Position numbers and translations under genes: made by a program. From NCBI GenBank assembly GCA_034430415.1, contig DAOUEN010000093.1:1-49860 (forward strand): a stretch of 49,860 nucleotides of DNA, written 5' to 3'. The stretch comes from JADFUZ01 sp034430415. GTDB lineage: Bacteria > Chloroflexota > Dehalococcoidia > GIF9 > AB-539-J10. Numbering within the stretch: the stretch's first letter is position 1; every line of letters starts with the position of its first letter. The notes beneath the pieces were generated by a model that saw only the letters and a list, made by a program, of their open reading frames with translations, did no database searches and had not been told where the DNA came from. Shown piece after piece: positions 1 to 7,502 of the stretch.

Positions 1-23
1 AAGGCGAAGCTGGGGAGGCCATC

Positions 24-100
24 CCAGCACCACCTCTTGCCTGGGGCGAGGGGCCACTCCAGGGACCCCCTGCCAGCACCACCCTCTATCTGGCGAGGGG
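24..100. repeat. imperfect direct repeat just upstream of tRNA-Val
   Basis: Two copies of a roughly 30-base unit lie at 24-53 and 73-100, about 49 bases apart. Each begins CCAGCACCACC and ends CGAGGGG. Each copy can also fold into a small hairpin through its CCTC and GAGG ends. The function is unknown. It may be a duplicated processing or terminator-like element of a tRNA region that continues beyond the left edge of the window. No coding frame is evident in 1-101. Confidence 0.4.
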
Positions 101-101
101 C

Positions 102-177
102 GGGCGGTTAGCTCAGCGGTTAGAGCACCTGTTTTACACGCAGGGGGTCAGTGGTTCAAATCCACTACCGCCCACCA
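102..177 (+). tRNA. tRNA-Val, anticodon TAC
   Basis: A full cloverleaf is visible. The acceptor arm GGGCGGT (102-108) pairs with ACCGCCC (167-173). The D-arm is GCTC/GAGC. The anticodon stem CCTGT/GCAGG encloses the loop TTTACAC with anticodon TAC at 135-137. The T-arm AGTGG/CCACT encloses TTCAAAT. The discriminator A is followed by an encoded CCA at 175-177. The anticodon reads GUA and, by wobble, other GUN valine codons. No integrase or attachment-site duplication was seen next to it. Confidence 0.97.
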
Positions 178-382
178 CACGAAGAGGGAAATGCCCTGAG
201 ACCTCCTGTATGCAAGAAATTTGAAGGCTGGTCAAATACAAACCTGATCGCCTGTATTTTGATAAATGGCGGGCCCGCACGAATGAAGAGGCGAACAACT
301 CAACTAGTGCCAGCAGCGTAGGCCTCCGCCGCAACCTGCAATCAAAACTGCCGGCTACGCTCAACTCACAGCCGATCTCGAC

Positions 383-625
383 TCACCGATCAGGCTTCTT
401 CAGCTTCGCGCGGATCTCAAGTTCTCTCTGCCTCAGCGCATCGAGTTGCCTGGCAATCTCCCCGGCTTCAGCCATTGACTCCCTGGTTGTGACAAAGCTC
501 GCCCCTTGCCTGCCCCCTCGGAGACCCGTGGCAGGTCTCCGCAGTCTCTTCAGCTTCTTCTCAGCCCTGGCCGTCTTGACTGCCAGGTCAGCGAGTTCCT
601 CTCTTAGCTCTTTCTCCCTCTGCAT
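383..625 (-). CDS. small charged coiled-coil protein, unknown function
   Basis: The product is 80 aa, strongly basic and acidic, with heptad-like Leu/Ala spacing at both ends (KELREELADLAV near the start, ARQLDALRQRELEIRAKLKK near the end) around a Gly/Arg-rich middle. This predicts a helical hairpin or coiled coil. There is no signal peptide or membrane segment. I chose the ATG at 625 because a strong AGGGAGG ribosome site lies five bases upstream; a GTG six bases earlier would overlap that site. I do not recognise the family. It stands alone between tRNA-Val and the terminator of the Cys-rich protein gene. A weak promoter candidate (TTGATG, 18 bases, GATAAT) lies at 643-672. Confidence 0.6.
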   Translation of the reverse strand: MQREKELREELADLAVKTARAEKKLKRLRRPATGLRGGRQGASFVTTRESMAEAGEIARQLDALRQRELEIRAKLKKPDR

Positions 626-845
626 GGACACCTCCCTGTACCATTATCCTCAGCTTGTCCTGACCACATCAATGCAGCCGAACTATTCTCAGCCAAAGCC
701 GAGAACGGATTTCGCCAGTGCTATTCTATTACAGACCGAAGACGATAGAAAACGCGGGACCTCAGGTCACTCTCCTCCAGGTGGTGTATCATACCCATTA
801 TGTTCCAGAGGGCATTGCTGTTAGAGCGGACCATGAACGAAAACA

Positions 846-876
846 AGGCTGAGGGCTTCTTAGAAGCCCTCAGCCT
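846..876 (-). terminator. intrinsic terminator of the Cys-rich protein gene
   Basis: A perfect 14-bp stem (846-859 with 863-876) closes a three-base TTA loop. On the minus strand it is followed by TTGTTTTC. It lies 66 bases past the stop of the gene at 942-2999. The T-rich tract is on the minus side only, so it should act on that gene. Confidence 0.88.
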
Positions 877-941
877 CTCCGTATTCACCTCCCAACTGGC
901 ACTATTCCCGCTTCGTTCGCGGCTAGCGCCAGCGGTCAGAC

Positions 942-2999
942 TTACTGCCTCTTCTCATAGCAGTAGAGAACTGCCCCTGTGGGAGTAATCCCGCATCGTA
1001 TGGGCTGCCCACTGCAGTAGCCATACCCGAGCGTCTTGGCGTCCGCCGCGGTCATGCAGACACATCCAGGGGGGCATTGCCCCTGAGAGGGCTTCTGGTA
1101 GCAGTAGAGAGTCTGGCCCGTGGTGGCATCCTTTCCGCACTCTATTCGCTCACCGCCACACAGGATGTACCCTTCTATCTTGGCCTTCTCCGGCGTGGTG
1201 CAGAAACATGCGTCAGGACATTCCTCTTCTTGCGGGCCTCTCTCGTAGCAATACCACTCTTGGCCGCTGGCATCGATTCCGCACAGGGTCTTTGTGCCAC
1301 CGCAGAGGACATAGTCCAGCTCTTCCGCCATGTCCGGTGTGGTGCACACACATGCGTCAGGGCACTGCCGGTGAGGAACCCTCTGATAGCAGTACAGGAC
1401 CTGGCCGGCGGCGTCCTTGCCGCACTCTATCTTCTTTCCGCCACACAAGAAGAGTCCCGCCTCCATTGCCTTGTCCGGTGTGGTGCAGAAGCACGCGTCA
1501 GGACATTGCTCTTCGGGAGCCCTCTCGTAGCAGAACAGATCTTGACCATCGCTGGTGGTCCCGCACTTGATCTGCTGCCCGCCACACAGGACGTACCCCA
1601 GCTCTTTCGCCTTCGCCGGCGTGGTGCAGAAGCACGCATCCGGGCACTCTTCTTGAGGAGCCCTCTGGTAGCAGAGCAGGTCTCGACCGTCGGCATCGGT
1701 GCCGCACTTGATCTTCTCCCCGCCACAGGGGACGTAGCCGTACTCTGCCGCCTTGTCCTGCGACGTGCAGAAACAGCCTTGAGGACATTCGGTATCCTGG
1801 GAACCCCTCTCCCAGCAGTACATTATCTCTCCGGTTTCTTTGTCGACGCCGCATTCCGTTGCCTCGCCGTCACACAGCTCGAGGCCCTCCTCCGCTGCCT
1901 CAGTCCTCGTCAAGCAGACGCACCCTTGAGGGCAGGGGGCTTCCTGAGCAGGAGGAGTGTAGGGAAGCGTGCCACGCGTGCTGGGCGACAGATACTCGAC
2001 ATCGAGGCTGAAGCCCACGGTAGTGCTGGCGGAATAGACCGCCACCACGTCCAGAGGAGCGGTAGAGTAGATAACCACAAAACCCGTGATAAATCGAATC
2101 ATCGAAGTCACGGGGGTAAGCGCAGACAGCTGTGATATGTTGTCTGTACTGAGAGATGCCGCAGACCGTAGTGCTTCCTCATCCCGTGTGGGATAGAGGA
2201 GTTGCCAGATATCAACACAATCGATGTCAATTGCCTCATCTGGCTCCAGTTTGACTCTGCGAAACCTGGAGATTGCGCCGCGCTCTTCGTCCTCCCGCAG
2301 AGCTATCACCGCCTTCTTATAGAGGTAGATGGCGGCATCATTGGGGTTATGCACATTGATAGCGGTGGAATATGAGCCGCGCTGGACGCCCTGCCGTCCA
2401 AACGACGGGCCGCAGAGGAACTTGGCCGAGTACACAATCAGCTTCTCTGCTTCGGGCGGACGCTGGATGTCGGGGGGAGGGGGAGGCACGGGCGTTATTT
2501 CTACGGTCCTCTCCTCTATAGCTATGAGTTTCTCTATTTTCGCCCGCAGTCTCACCAGTTCATCGTACAGAGGGTTGGCCGCTCCCGTGGCTGCCGCGGC
2601 AGTGGTCACGTTGGTGGGAGCCAGAGGTATGTAGTTGATCAGATCTTCGAGCTTTCCGGCTATCACATACTTGTACTTGAGAGCCCTCTCCGCTTCACCC
2701 GCATCCATCAGCTTCTGGAGCTCATTGACCATTTTCTCGATTTCGTCGAGCCGATCGGGGACATCGCTGTCCTGTGAAGAGCCGAAAAGCTGAAACCCAC
2801 CCCCACCGACCAAGTCCTTGGCCTGTTTCAACTCGTCAAGAATCTCGTTCAGCAGCGCCAGTTCCTCCTCCGTTATGGCAGGAGAAGTCCTGTCCGCTTG
2901 CGGCGGCGGGGACGACCCGGCGGTAACCGGGTCAGAGGGAATGACCACTGCACCTGCCACCAGCAACAAGGACACAAACACAAAGACTGCCTTTCTCAT
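942..2999 (-). CDS. secreted protein with seven tandem six-cysteine repeats
   Basis: The product is 685 aa. Residues 1-27 form a signal peptide (MRKAVFVFVSLLLVAGAVV, then a VTA-type cleavage site), so it should be exported. Residues 38-170 are helical and charged and are probably a coiled coil. Residues 185-345 form a compact domain beginning YSAKFLCG, with TAINVHNPN and ending LDVVAVYSA and DVEYLSP; I have seen similar domains in uncharacterised bacterial proteins but know no function. From about residue 357 to the end there are seven repeats of about 45 aa with the plan C-x3-C-x-C, T, CGG, x-CG and YCY, six Cys each. An ideal ribosome site (AAGGAGGTGA) precedes the ATG. A promoter lies at 3083-3111 and a terminator at 846-876, so it is monocistronic. 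The even Cys number suggests disulfide-bonded or metal-binding modules outside the cytoplasm. The function is unknown. Confidence 0.9.
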   Translation of the reverse strand: MRKAVFVFVSLLLVAGAVVIPSDPVTAGSSPPPQADRTSPAITEEELALLNEILDELKQAKDLVGGGGFQLFGSSQDSDVPDRLDEIEKMVNELQKLMDAGEAERALKYKYVIAGKLEDLINYIPLAPTNVTTAAAATGAANPLYDELVRLRAKIEKLIAIEERTVEITPVPPPPPDIQRPPEAEKLIVYSAKFLCGPSFGRQGVQRGSYSTAINVHNPNDAAIYLYKKAVIALREDEERGAISRFRRVKLEPDEAIDIDCVDIWQLLYPTRDEEALRSAASLSTDNISQLSALTPVTSMIRFITGFVVIYSTAPLDVVAVYSASTTVGFSLDVEYLSPSTRGTLPYTPPAQEAPCPQGCVCLTRTEAAEEGLELCDGEATECGVDKETGEIMYCWERGSQDTECPQGCFCTSQDKAAEYGYVPCGGEKIKCGTDADGRDLLCYQRAPQEECPDACFCTTPAKAKELGYVLCGGQQIKCGTTSDGQDLFCYERAPEEQCPDACFCTTPDKAMEAGLFLCGGKKIECGKDAAGQVLYCYQRVPHRQCPDACVCTTPDMAEELDYVLCGGTKTLCGIDASGQEWYCYERGPQEEECPDACFCTTPEKAKIEGYILCGGERIECGKDATTGQTLYCYQKPSQGQCPPGCVCMTAADAKTLGYGYCSGQPIRCGITPTGAVLYCYEKRQ

Positions 3000-3082
3000 G
3001 ATTCACCTCCTTTCAACATCCACATAATGGAGCTCGTTCTCTTGGCCGAGGACTCGGAAATTGTCCTCGAACAGAGGCACAC

Positions 3083-3111
3083 ATAGTATTTACATCATCG
3101 CTGGATGTCAA
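3083..3111 (-). promoter_or_regulatory. sigma70-type promoter of the Cys-rich protein gene
   Basis: On the minus strand TTGACA (3106-3111) is followed by 17 bases and TACTAT (3083-3088). The -35 box is a perfect consensus match and the -10 matches four of six. Transcription should begin near 3076, giving a leader of about 77 bases before the ATG at 2999. The rest of the gap, 3112-3222, shows a loose inverted repeat (GGGCTGC...GCAGCCC, about 3129-3171) but no gene. Confidence 0.65.
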
Positions 3112-3222
3112 ATACGGACTACTGAATAGGGCTGCATCGGGAAAACGCCCCAGCGGACTCCCATAGCAGCCCGGATCCGTATCACACCCACGAGTCTCGC
3201 GGCTCGAACCCGCAATCGCCCT

Positions 3223-3375
3223 CTACACAGAAGCGATGATCGCTATTATGCCCACTATGATGAGGTAGATTCCCACCAGATAGTTGAGGATTCTGGGGAA
3301 GACCATGACTATGATGCCGAAAATCAAGCTGGCTATCCCCACGAGTAGACCGAAACTACCTTGGACGACTGGCAT
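3223..3375 (-). CDS. DUF3096-like 50-aa membrane protein
   Basis: This short gene encodes 50 aa: MPVVQGSFGLLVGIASLIFG, then a second hydrophobic stretch with PRILNYLVGIYLIIVGIIAI. The pattern of two membrane segments with PR-LNY-VGIYLIIVG in between matches what I recall of the DUF3096 family of tiny bacterial and archaeal membrane proteins of unknown function. A textbook ribosome site (AGGAGGTGAT) lies just before the ATG, the strongest evidence that it is expressed. It sits 107 bases downstream of the ROK kinase on the same strand. It could be co-transcribed or use its own weak promoter (TTGAGG, 17 bases, CACAAT on the minus strand upstream). Confidence 0.8.
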   Translation of the reverse strand: MPVVQGSFGLLVGIASLIFGIIVMVFPRILNYLVGIYLIIVGIIAIIASV

Positions 3376-3482
3376 AGCTATCACCTCCTATCCCCTGACT
3401 ACGGAATTGTGGCACAAACAAATCAATCCCTCAACAGTGCTTAGCTCGAAGAAAACGCCCGCTGGTGAGGAAAGGTGCCATG

Positions 3483-4463
3483 CTACCCGCAACACTCCGA
3501 CACAAAAGCCACCGCTCCCAGCAAGCCTGAGTCGTCTCCCAGCAGAGCTGGCCTGATTTCGACATCATGGGTCAGGGTGACGTAAGCTCTTTCCTTGACC
3601 AGGCTTCTTGCCGGCTGGAGCAACAAGTCGCCCATCTTGGCCACACCGCCACCCACCAGTATCAATTCCGGATCGAATATGTTGACCAGGTTAGCCAGAC
3701 CTACCCCAAAATAGTAGGCCTGCCGGGAGATGAGATGCCTGGCCAACCTATCACCGTTCTGGGCCGCCTCGAAGACAACGCTGGCGTCAATCCTGCTCGA
3801 ATCGCCACCAACGAGCTCAGCAATGGACGTATCGGCGCCCTGCTCGATTTCCTTCCTTACCTCCCTGGCCAGAGCCGTGCCGGAGGCCAGAGCCTCCCAG
3901 CAGCCGGTGCTGCCGCAATTGCATCCTGGCCCATCCGCATGTATGGTCATATGTCCCGCCTCGCCTGCAAAACCGTGAGCCCCAGAATAGAGTCTCCCAT
4001 CGGTGATGATGCCGGCGCCAATCCCCGTGCTCACGGTGATATAGATGAGGTTGTTAACCTTCTTCCTCAGGCCAAAACGCCACTCTCCCAGTGCAGCCAG
4101 AGTAGCATCATTTCCCATGCAGGTGGGAACACCGAATCTCTGCTGAATCACAGCTTTCAATAGCACCTCGGTCCAGCCCGGAATGTTGGGGGTGAACACA
4201 ACCTGGCCCTCGTCTCTGTCTATGAGGCCGGCCGCGGCCACGCCTATGCCCAGGAGTTGAGAAGGGCTAACCCTGCCCGAAGCTATGGTGTCCCCGATAG
4301 CCCGCAGTATGCTGTCGGTTATCGCCTCAGGCCCGGCTCCCACCGGGGTAGAGCTATGTCCACGAGTGAGTATGTCCCCCTGCCAAGTGGCAAGGGCAGT
4401 CGCGATCTTTGTGCCGCCTATGTCTACCGCCAGGATAAGCTTGTGGCTCTCGTCCGATGACAT
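3483..4463 (-). CDS. ROK-family sugar kinase (glucokinase-like)
   Basis: The 326-aa product is the usual length for a ROK glucokinase. DIGGTK near residue 15 is the phosphate-binding loop. Around residues 103-160 come the substrate and catalytic region (GNDATLAALGE) and a second nucleotide loop (STGIGAGI). The zinc-binding ROK signature follows: GEAGHMTIHADGPGCNCGSTGCWE, given here as GHM, CNCGSTGCWE. It should phosphorylate glucose or a related hexose with ATP in the cytoplasm; the exact sugar cannot be read from sequence. Only a poor ribosome site (AAGG) precedes the ATG, but a TTGACA promoter ends 12 bases upstream, so the mRNA is almost leaderless. It is divergent from the truncated apgM remnant. 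Confidence 0.92.
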   Translation of the reverse strand: MSSDESHKLILAVDIGGTKIATALATWQGDILTRGHSSTPVGAGPEAITDSILRAIGDTIASGRVSPSQLLGIGVAAAGLIDRDEGQVVFTPNIPGWTEVLLKAVIQQRFGVPTCMGNDATLAALGEWRFGLRKKVNNLIYITVSTGIGAGIITDGRLYSGAHGFAGEAGHMTIHADGPGCNCGSTGCWEALASGTALAREVRKEIEQGADTSIAELVGGDSSRIDASVVFEAAQNGDRLARHLISRQAYYFGVGLANLVNIFDPELILVGGGVAKMGDLLLQPARSLVKERAYVTLTHDVEIRPALLGDDSGLLGAVAFVSECCG

Positions 4464-4475
4464 AGTCAGGCCTTC

Positions 4476-4505
4476 ATACTACTTGTCGCCAAGCCGACTT
4501 GTCAA
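4476..4505 (-). promoter_or_regulatory. promoter of the ROK kinase gene
   Basis: The minus strand reads TTGACA (4500-4505), 18 bases, TAGTAT (4476-4481). The -10 box ends only 12 bases before the ATG, so the leader should be about 5 bases. It lies where the missing 5' half of the divergent apgM remnant would be expected. Confidence 0.6.
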
Positions 4506-4514
4506 TACGACAGG

Positions 4515-5294
4515 CAAGCAGTTAAGACGCGAGCTGAACTCCGGGCCACACCGGTCAAGGAACACCGGTTTGTGCTTCTGCTGCGAGGAGAAGGCCTATC
4601 GGCAGAACTGGCGGACTCCGACCCTCAGCAGGTAGGGCTAGCTCCCAAGAGAATAGAGGCCCTATCAACATCGGCACAAAGAACGGCGGCAATCGCCAAC
4701 GAGTTCCTGTCAAAAGCCAGGACTCTGCTGCAAGGCAGGATTCCAGCCAACATGGTGCTTCTGCACGGGTTCTCCCAGCACCCGGACATTCCTGCCATCC
4801 CCGGCATCTACAAGCTGAACCCGGCAGCCATCGCCATATACCCTATGTACCGAGGCCTGGCCAGGCTACTGGGAATGCGCCTTCTGCCCGCAGGCGAGAA
4901 CATAACTCAACAGCCAGAAACCTTGCACCGTCACTACGAGGAGTACGATTTCTTCTTCATCCACTACAAGAGCACCGGTTCCAGGGAGGCAGATGGCGAC
5001 TTCGAGGCAAAGGTGCATGCGATCGAGGAAGTCGACGATGCTCTTCCTCAGCTGCTCAACGTGAACCCGGACGTCCTTCTGGTCACCGGAGACCATTCTA
5101 CGCCGGCAACTCTGGCCAGCCATAGCTGGCATCCAGTTCCCTTCATGCTGAGGGACAAGCGGTGCCGCTCCGATCCGGTAACCGAGTCCTCAGAGCGAGC
5201 CTGCATCAGCGGTGGTCTGGGACGATTCCCGGCAGTGGATATTATGATGCTGGCCATGGCCAACGCCCTGAAGCTGGACAAGTTCGGCGACTAG
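4515..5294 (+). pseudogene. apgM: 5'-truncated ApgM-type phosphoglycerate mutase
   Basis: The frame encodes the C-terminal half of a cofactor-independent phosphoglycerate mutase of the archaeal ApgM type (full length about 400 aa). The match runs from KEHRFVLLLRGEGLSAEL near 4554 through FFFIHYKSTGS, DGDFEAKV and VTGDHSTPA to the stop at 5294. The N-terminal half of roughly 150-180 residues, with the first metal ligands and the phosphoserine region, is absent. Upstream the frame stays open only to a stop at 4458-4460 and runs into the ROK promoter. No ribosome site precedes the first in-frame GTG at 4572. There is no internal frameshift, so the truncation may be recent or the C-terminal piece may be retained. 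Catalysis is not expected. The exact left end is uncertain by tens of bases. Confidence 0.75.
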
Positions 5295-7498
5295 CCTTCA
5301 TCTCTGGACTGCGTTGCTTCTCCCAGACCTTCCTGTTCCAGTGTCTCCATAAGACGGGCGGCCCTGGGATAGCCGATTCGAAGGCGCCGCTGCAAGAAAG
5401 ACGTGGATATATGCCTGTGCTCCTGCGCCAGTCGCCTCGCCTCATCCAGAAGAGGATCGGTAACTGAAGCTATCCTTTGACCGGGGCCAATAGGCTTGGA
5501 CAGCTCCTCAAAGTCAATGGAGCTTGGCTGCAGCTCGCGCTGACCTCCCCAGAAATGCACCAGCCTTTCAATCTCAACGTCGGAGACGAAGGCTCCCTGA
5601 AGCCGTTTCGGCCTGCCGGCTTCACTGGGCATGTAGAGCATATCGCCCCTGCCCAGCAGTTTCTCAGCACCTACCGTGTCCAGGATGGTTCGGGAGTCAA
5701 CCTGAGAGGTGACAGCGAAGCTAATGCGGCTGGGGAAGTTGGCTTTTATCAGGCCGGTAACGACATCCACCGAGGGACGCTGGGTAGCCACGATAAGATG
5801 AATGCCGGTAGCCCGCGCCAGTTGGGCCAACCGGCACAGGGCATGCTCCACCTCGTCAAAGGCTGCCATCATCAAGTCAGCCAGTTCGTCGATAACGAGC
5901 ACCAGATACGCCATCCCTTCTCCCGGCGCGCGGTCCTTGTTGTAACCCTCGATGTTGCGCACTCCGCCTTCAGCGAACCGGTGATACCTCCTATCCATTT
6001 CCTGGTCGAGCCACCGGAGAACCTTCACGGCCCTATCAGCGTCCACTACCACAGGGGTAGCCAGGTGAGGCAAGCCATTGAAAGCCACCAGTTCTACCCT
6101 CTTGGGATCAACCATAATAAGCCTGACATCGTCAGGGCTATTGTGCACCAGCAAGCAACAGATGACAGAGTCAAGACATACAGTCTTTCCACTGCCGGTA
6201 GCGCCGGCGACGAGCAGGTGAGGCATCCTGGCCAGATCAGCAGCCACGGCCTCACCACCGGCACCTTTGCCCAGAGCTATAGCTATCTTTGATCTGGCTT
6301 TCAGCTTCTGGAAGGCGGCCGTCTCTATTACGCTGCGAATGGCAACCGACCCGAAAGCCGTATTGGGTACCTCAATGCCCACCAGCGACTTGCCCGGCAC
6401 GGGGGCTTCGATCCTGATGCTGGGGGCAGCGAGGGCCAGAGCCAGGTCATTGGCCAGAGAGGCAATACGCTCCACCCTGATCCTGATCCTCGACACTTCT
6501 TCCAGGCGCTCCTGTCCTCTTTCCAGCACCTTCCTGTACTTGCGGTCCCACCCGGGTTCAACGCCGAATTGCGTCACGGTGGGGCCGATGTTCATCTCGA
6601 CAACCTTAGCATCCACACCGTAGCTCCCCAGGGACTCCTCAATGAGCCTGGCACGCTTCTCAACGTCTTCCTTATTCAACTCCAGCTCGGTCGGCGTATC
6701 CAGGATGTCGATAGGCGGAAGCTGCCAACCACCGGCAGTGAGAATAGGCTCACGGCGGGACTGCCATGGCGTGGCCTCCCGGTGCTCAGGTGCCGGGCTC
6801 TCAACGGCCGCAGAGGGAGCTGGCACAGGCTTGGCAGGGATCAACCCGGCAAGGCCAGACCTCTCCCTGGCAGGAGCGATTTCAGGCAGAGGCGGTTGAG
6901 GAGAGACGCTTCTGGTGGGAGCAGCCTCAGCACGAGGCTGAGGAATCCTGACAACAGCACGCCGACCACCCCTGAGAGCAGCCCCCAGGCTGCGCCAGAA
7001 CTTGCGTGGAGTCACGAAAATGAGACCCAGGAGAGCCAGCCCGGCTACTCTCAGGCCTCCGACGAGGTCCGCCGCCCCCGCTATGCTCTGACCAAACCTG
7101 CCCCCCAGGGTCACTTCCCACAGGATGCTCCCCCTGGGCGAGAAGAAGGAAAGAGTCCCCCACAAAGCCAAAGCCAAGAGCACCCCTCCCAGAAACCAGT
7201 TCCAGCGCCTTATCAGGACAGAGAACCCTCGCCATACCACCCAGATGAGCACGCCCAGGGCAACAGCCAGTATAATCAGTCCCGCGCCGCACCACTCCAG
7301 GCTGCCTCCCCAGGCAGCAGCGCCCAGTTCCACCAAGGGGGATGCGAACAAATAGAGCAAGCCGACGATGGCGAAAACCAGCAGGACCCTTCGTAGCACA
7401 GGCGAAGCGAGAAAGGCCAGCAGCGGACTTCGCCTGGGCGTTCCTTTCGCCTGCCTCCGTTTTGCCCCGGATCTCGGCTTGCGTCTCGGCCTGGACAC
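5291..7498 (-). CDS. ftsK: DNA translocase FtsK/SpoIIIE
   Basis: The 735-aa product pumps double-stranded DNA during chromosome segregation at division. It begins with a basic tail, followed by about four membrane segments (residues about 20-180), a Pro/Ala-rich linker, and the motor. The motor has Walker A GATGSGKT (about residues 430-437) and Walker B LVLVIDELADLMM. The C-terminal gamma winged helix (RRLRIGYPRAARLMETLEQEGL, here RRLRIGYPRAARLM) reads DNA orientation. I chose the GTG at 7498, with AAGGGGAG nine bases before it. A longer frame from TTG 7537 would overlap the rnj end. It is the last gene of the tldD-to-ftsK run, and its stop overlaps the apgM remnant by four bases, tail to tail. 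Confidence 0.95.
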   Translation of the reverse strand: MSRPRRKPRSGAKRRQAKGTPRRSPLLAFLASPVLRRVLLVFAIVGLLYLFASPLVELGAAAWGGSLEWCGAGLIILAVALGVLIWVVWRGFSVLIRRWNWFLGGVLLALALWGTLSFFSPRGSILWEVTLGGRFGQSIAGAADLVGGLRVAGLALLGLIFVTPRKFWRSLGAALRGGRRAVVRIPQPRAEAAPTRSVSPQPPLPEIAPARERSGLAGLIPAKPVPAPSAAVESPAPEHREATPWQSRREPILTAGGWQLPPIDILDTPTELELNKEDVEKRARLIEESLGSYGVDAKVVEMNIGPTVTQFGVEPGWDRKYRKVLERGQERLEEVSRIRIRVERIASLANDLALALAAPSIRIEAPVPGKSLVGIEVPNTAFGSVAIRSVIETAAFQKLKARSKIAIALGKGAGGEAVAADLARMPHLLVAGATGSGKTVCLDSVICCLLVHNSPDDVRLIMVDPKRVELVAFNGLPHLATPVVVDADRAVKVLRWLDQEMDRRYHRFAEGGVRNIEGYNKDRAPGEGMAYLVLVIDELADLMMAAFDEVEHALCRLAQLARATGIHLIVATQRPSVDVVTGLIKANFPSRISFAVTSQVDSRTILDTVGAEKLLGRGDMLYMPSEAGRPKRLQGAFVSDVEIERLVHFWGGQRELQPSSIDFEELSKPIGPGQRIASVTDPLLDEARRLAQEHRHISTSFLQRRLRIGYPRAARLMETLEQEGLGEATQSRDEG

Positions 7499-7502
7499 AG
7501 GA

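Noticed and set aside
134..364. 76-aa minus-strand frame overlapping tRNA-Val
   Set aside because: Its C-terminus GGSGFEPLTPCV is the well-known antisense translation of a tRNA 3' half, and no ribosome site is present.
942..1960. Tandem DNA repeats that might be read as a CRISPR array
   Set aside because: The unit is about 140 bases, diverged, in frame and coding; there are no short identical repeats separated by unique spacers.
1077..2135. 352-aa plus-strand frame opposite the Cys-rich protein
   Set aside because: It exists because the repeats on the other strand lack stops in this frame. It is Arg/Leu-rich with no ribosome site or family, while the minus-strand gene has promoter, ribosome site, signal peptide and terminator.
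3195..3225. tRNA-like T-arm (GCGG, GTTCGAG, CCGC on the minus strand)
   Set aside because: No D-arm, anticodon arm or acceptor stem can be built around it, and it runs into the DUF3096 gene.
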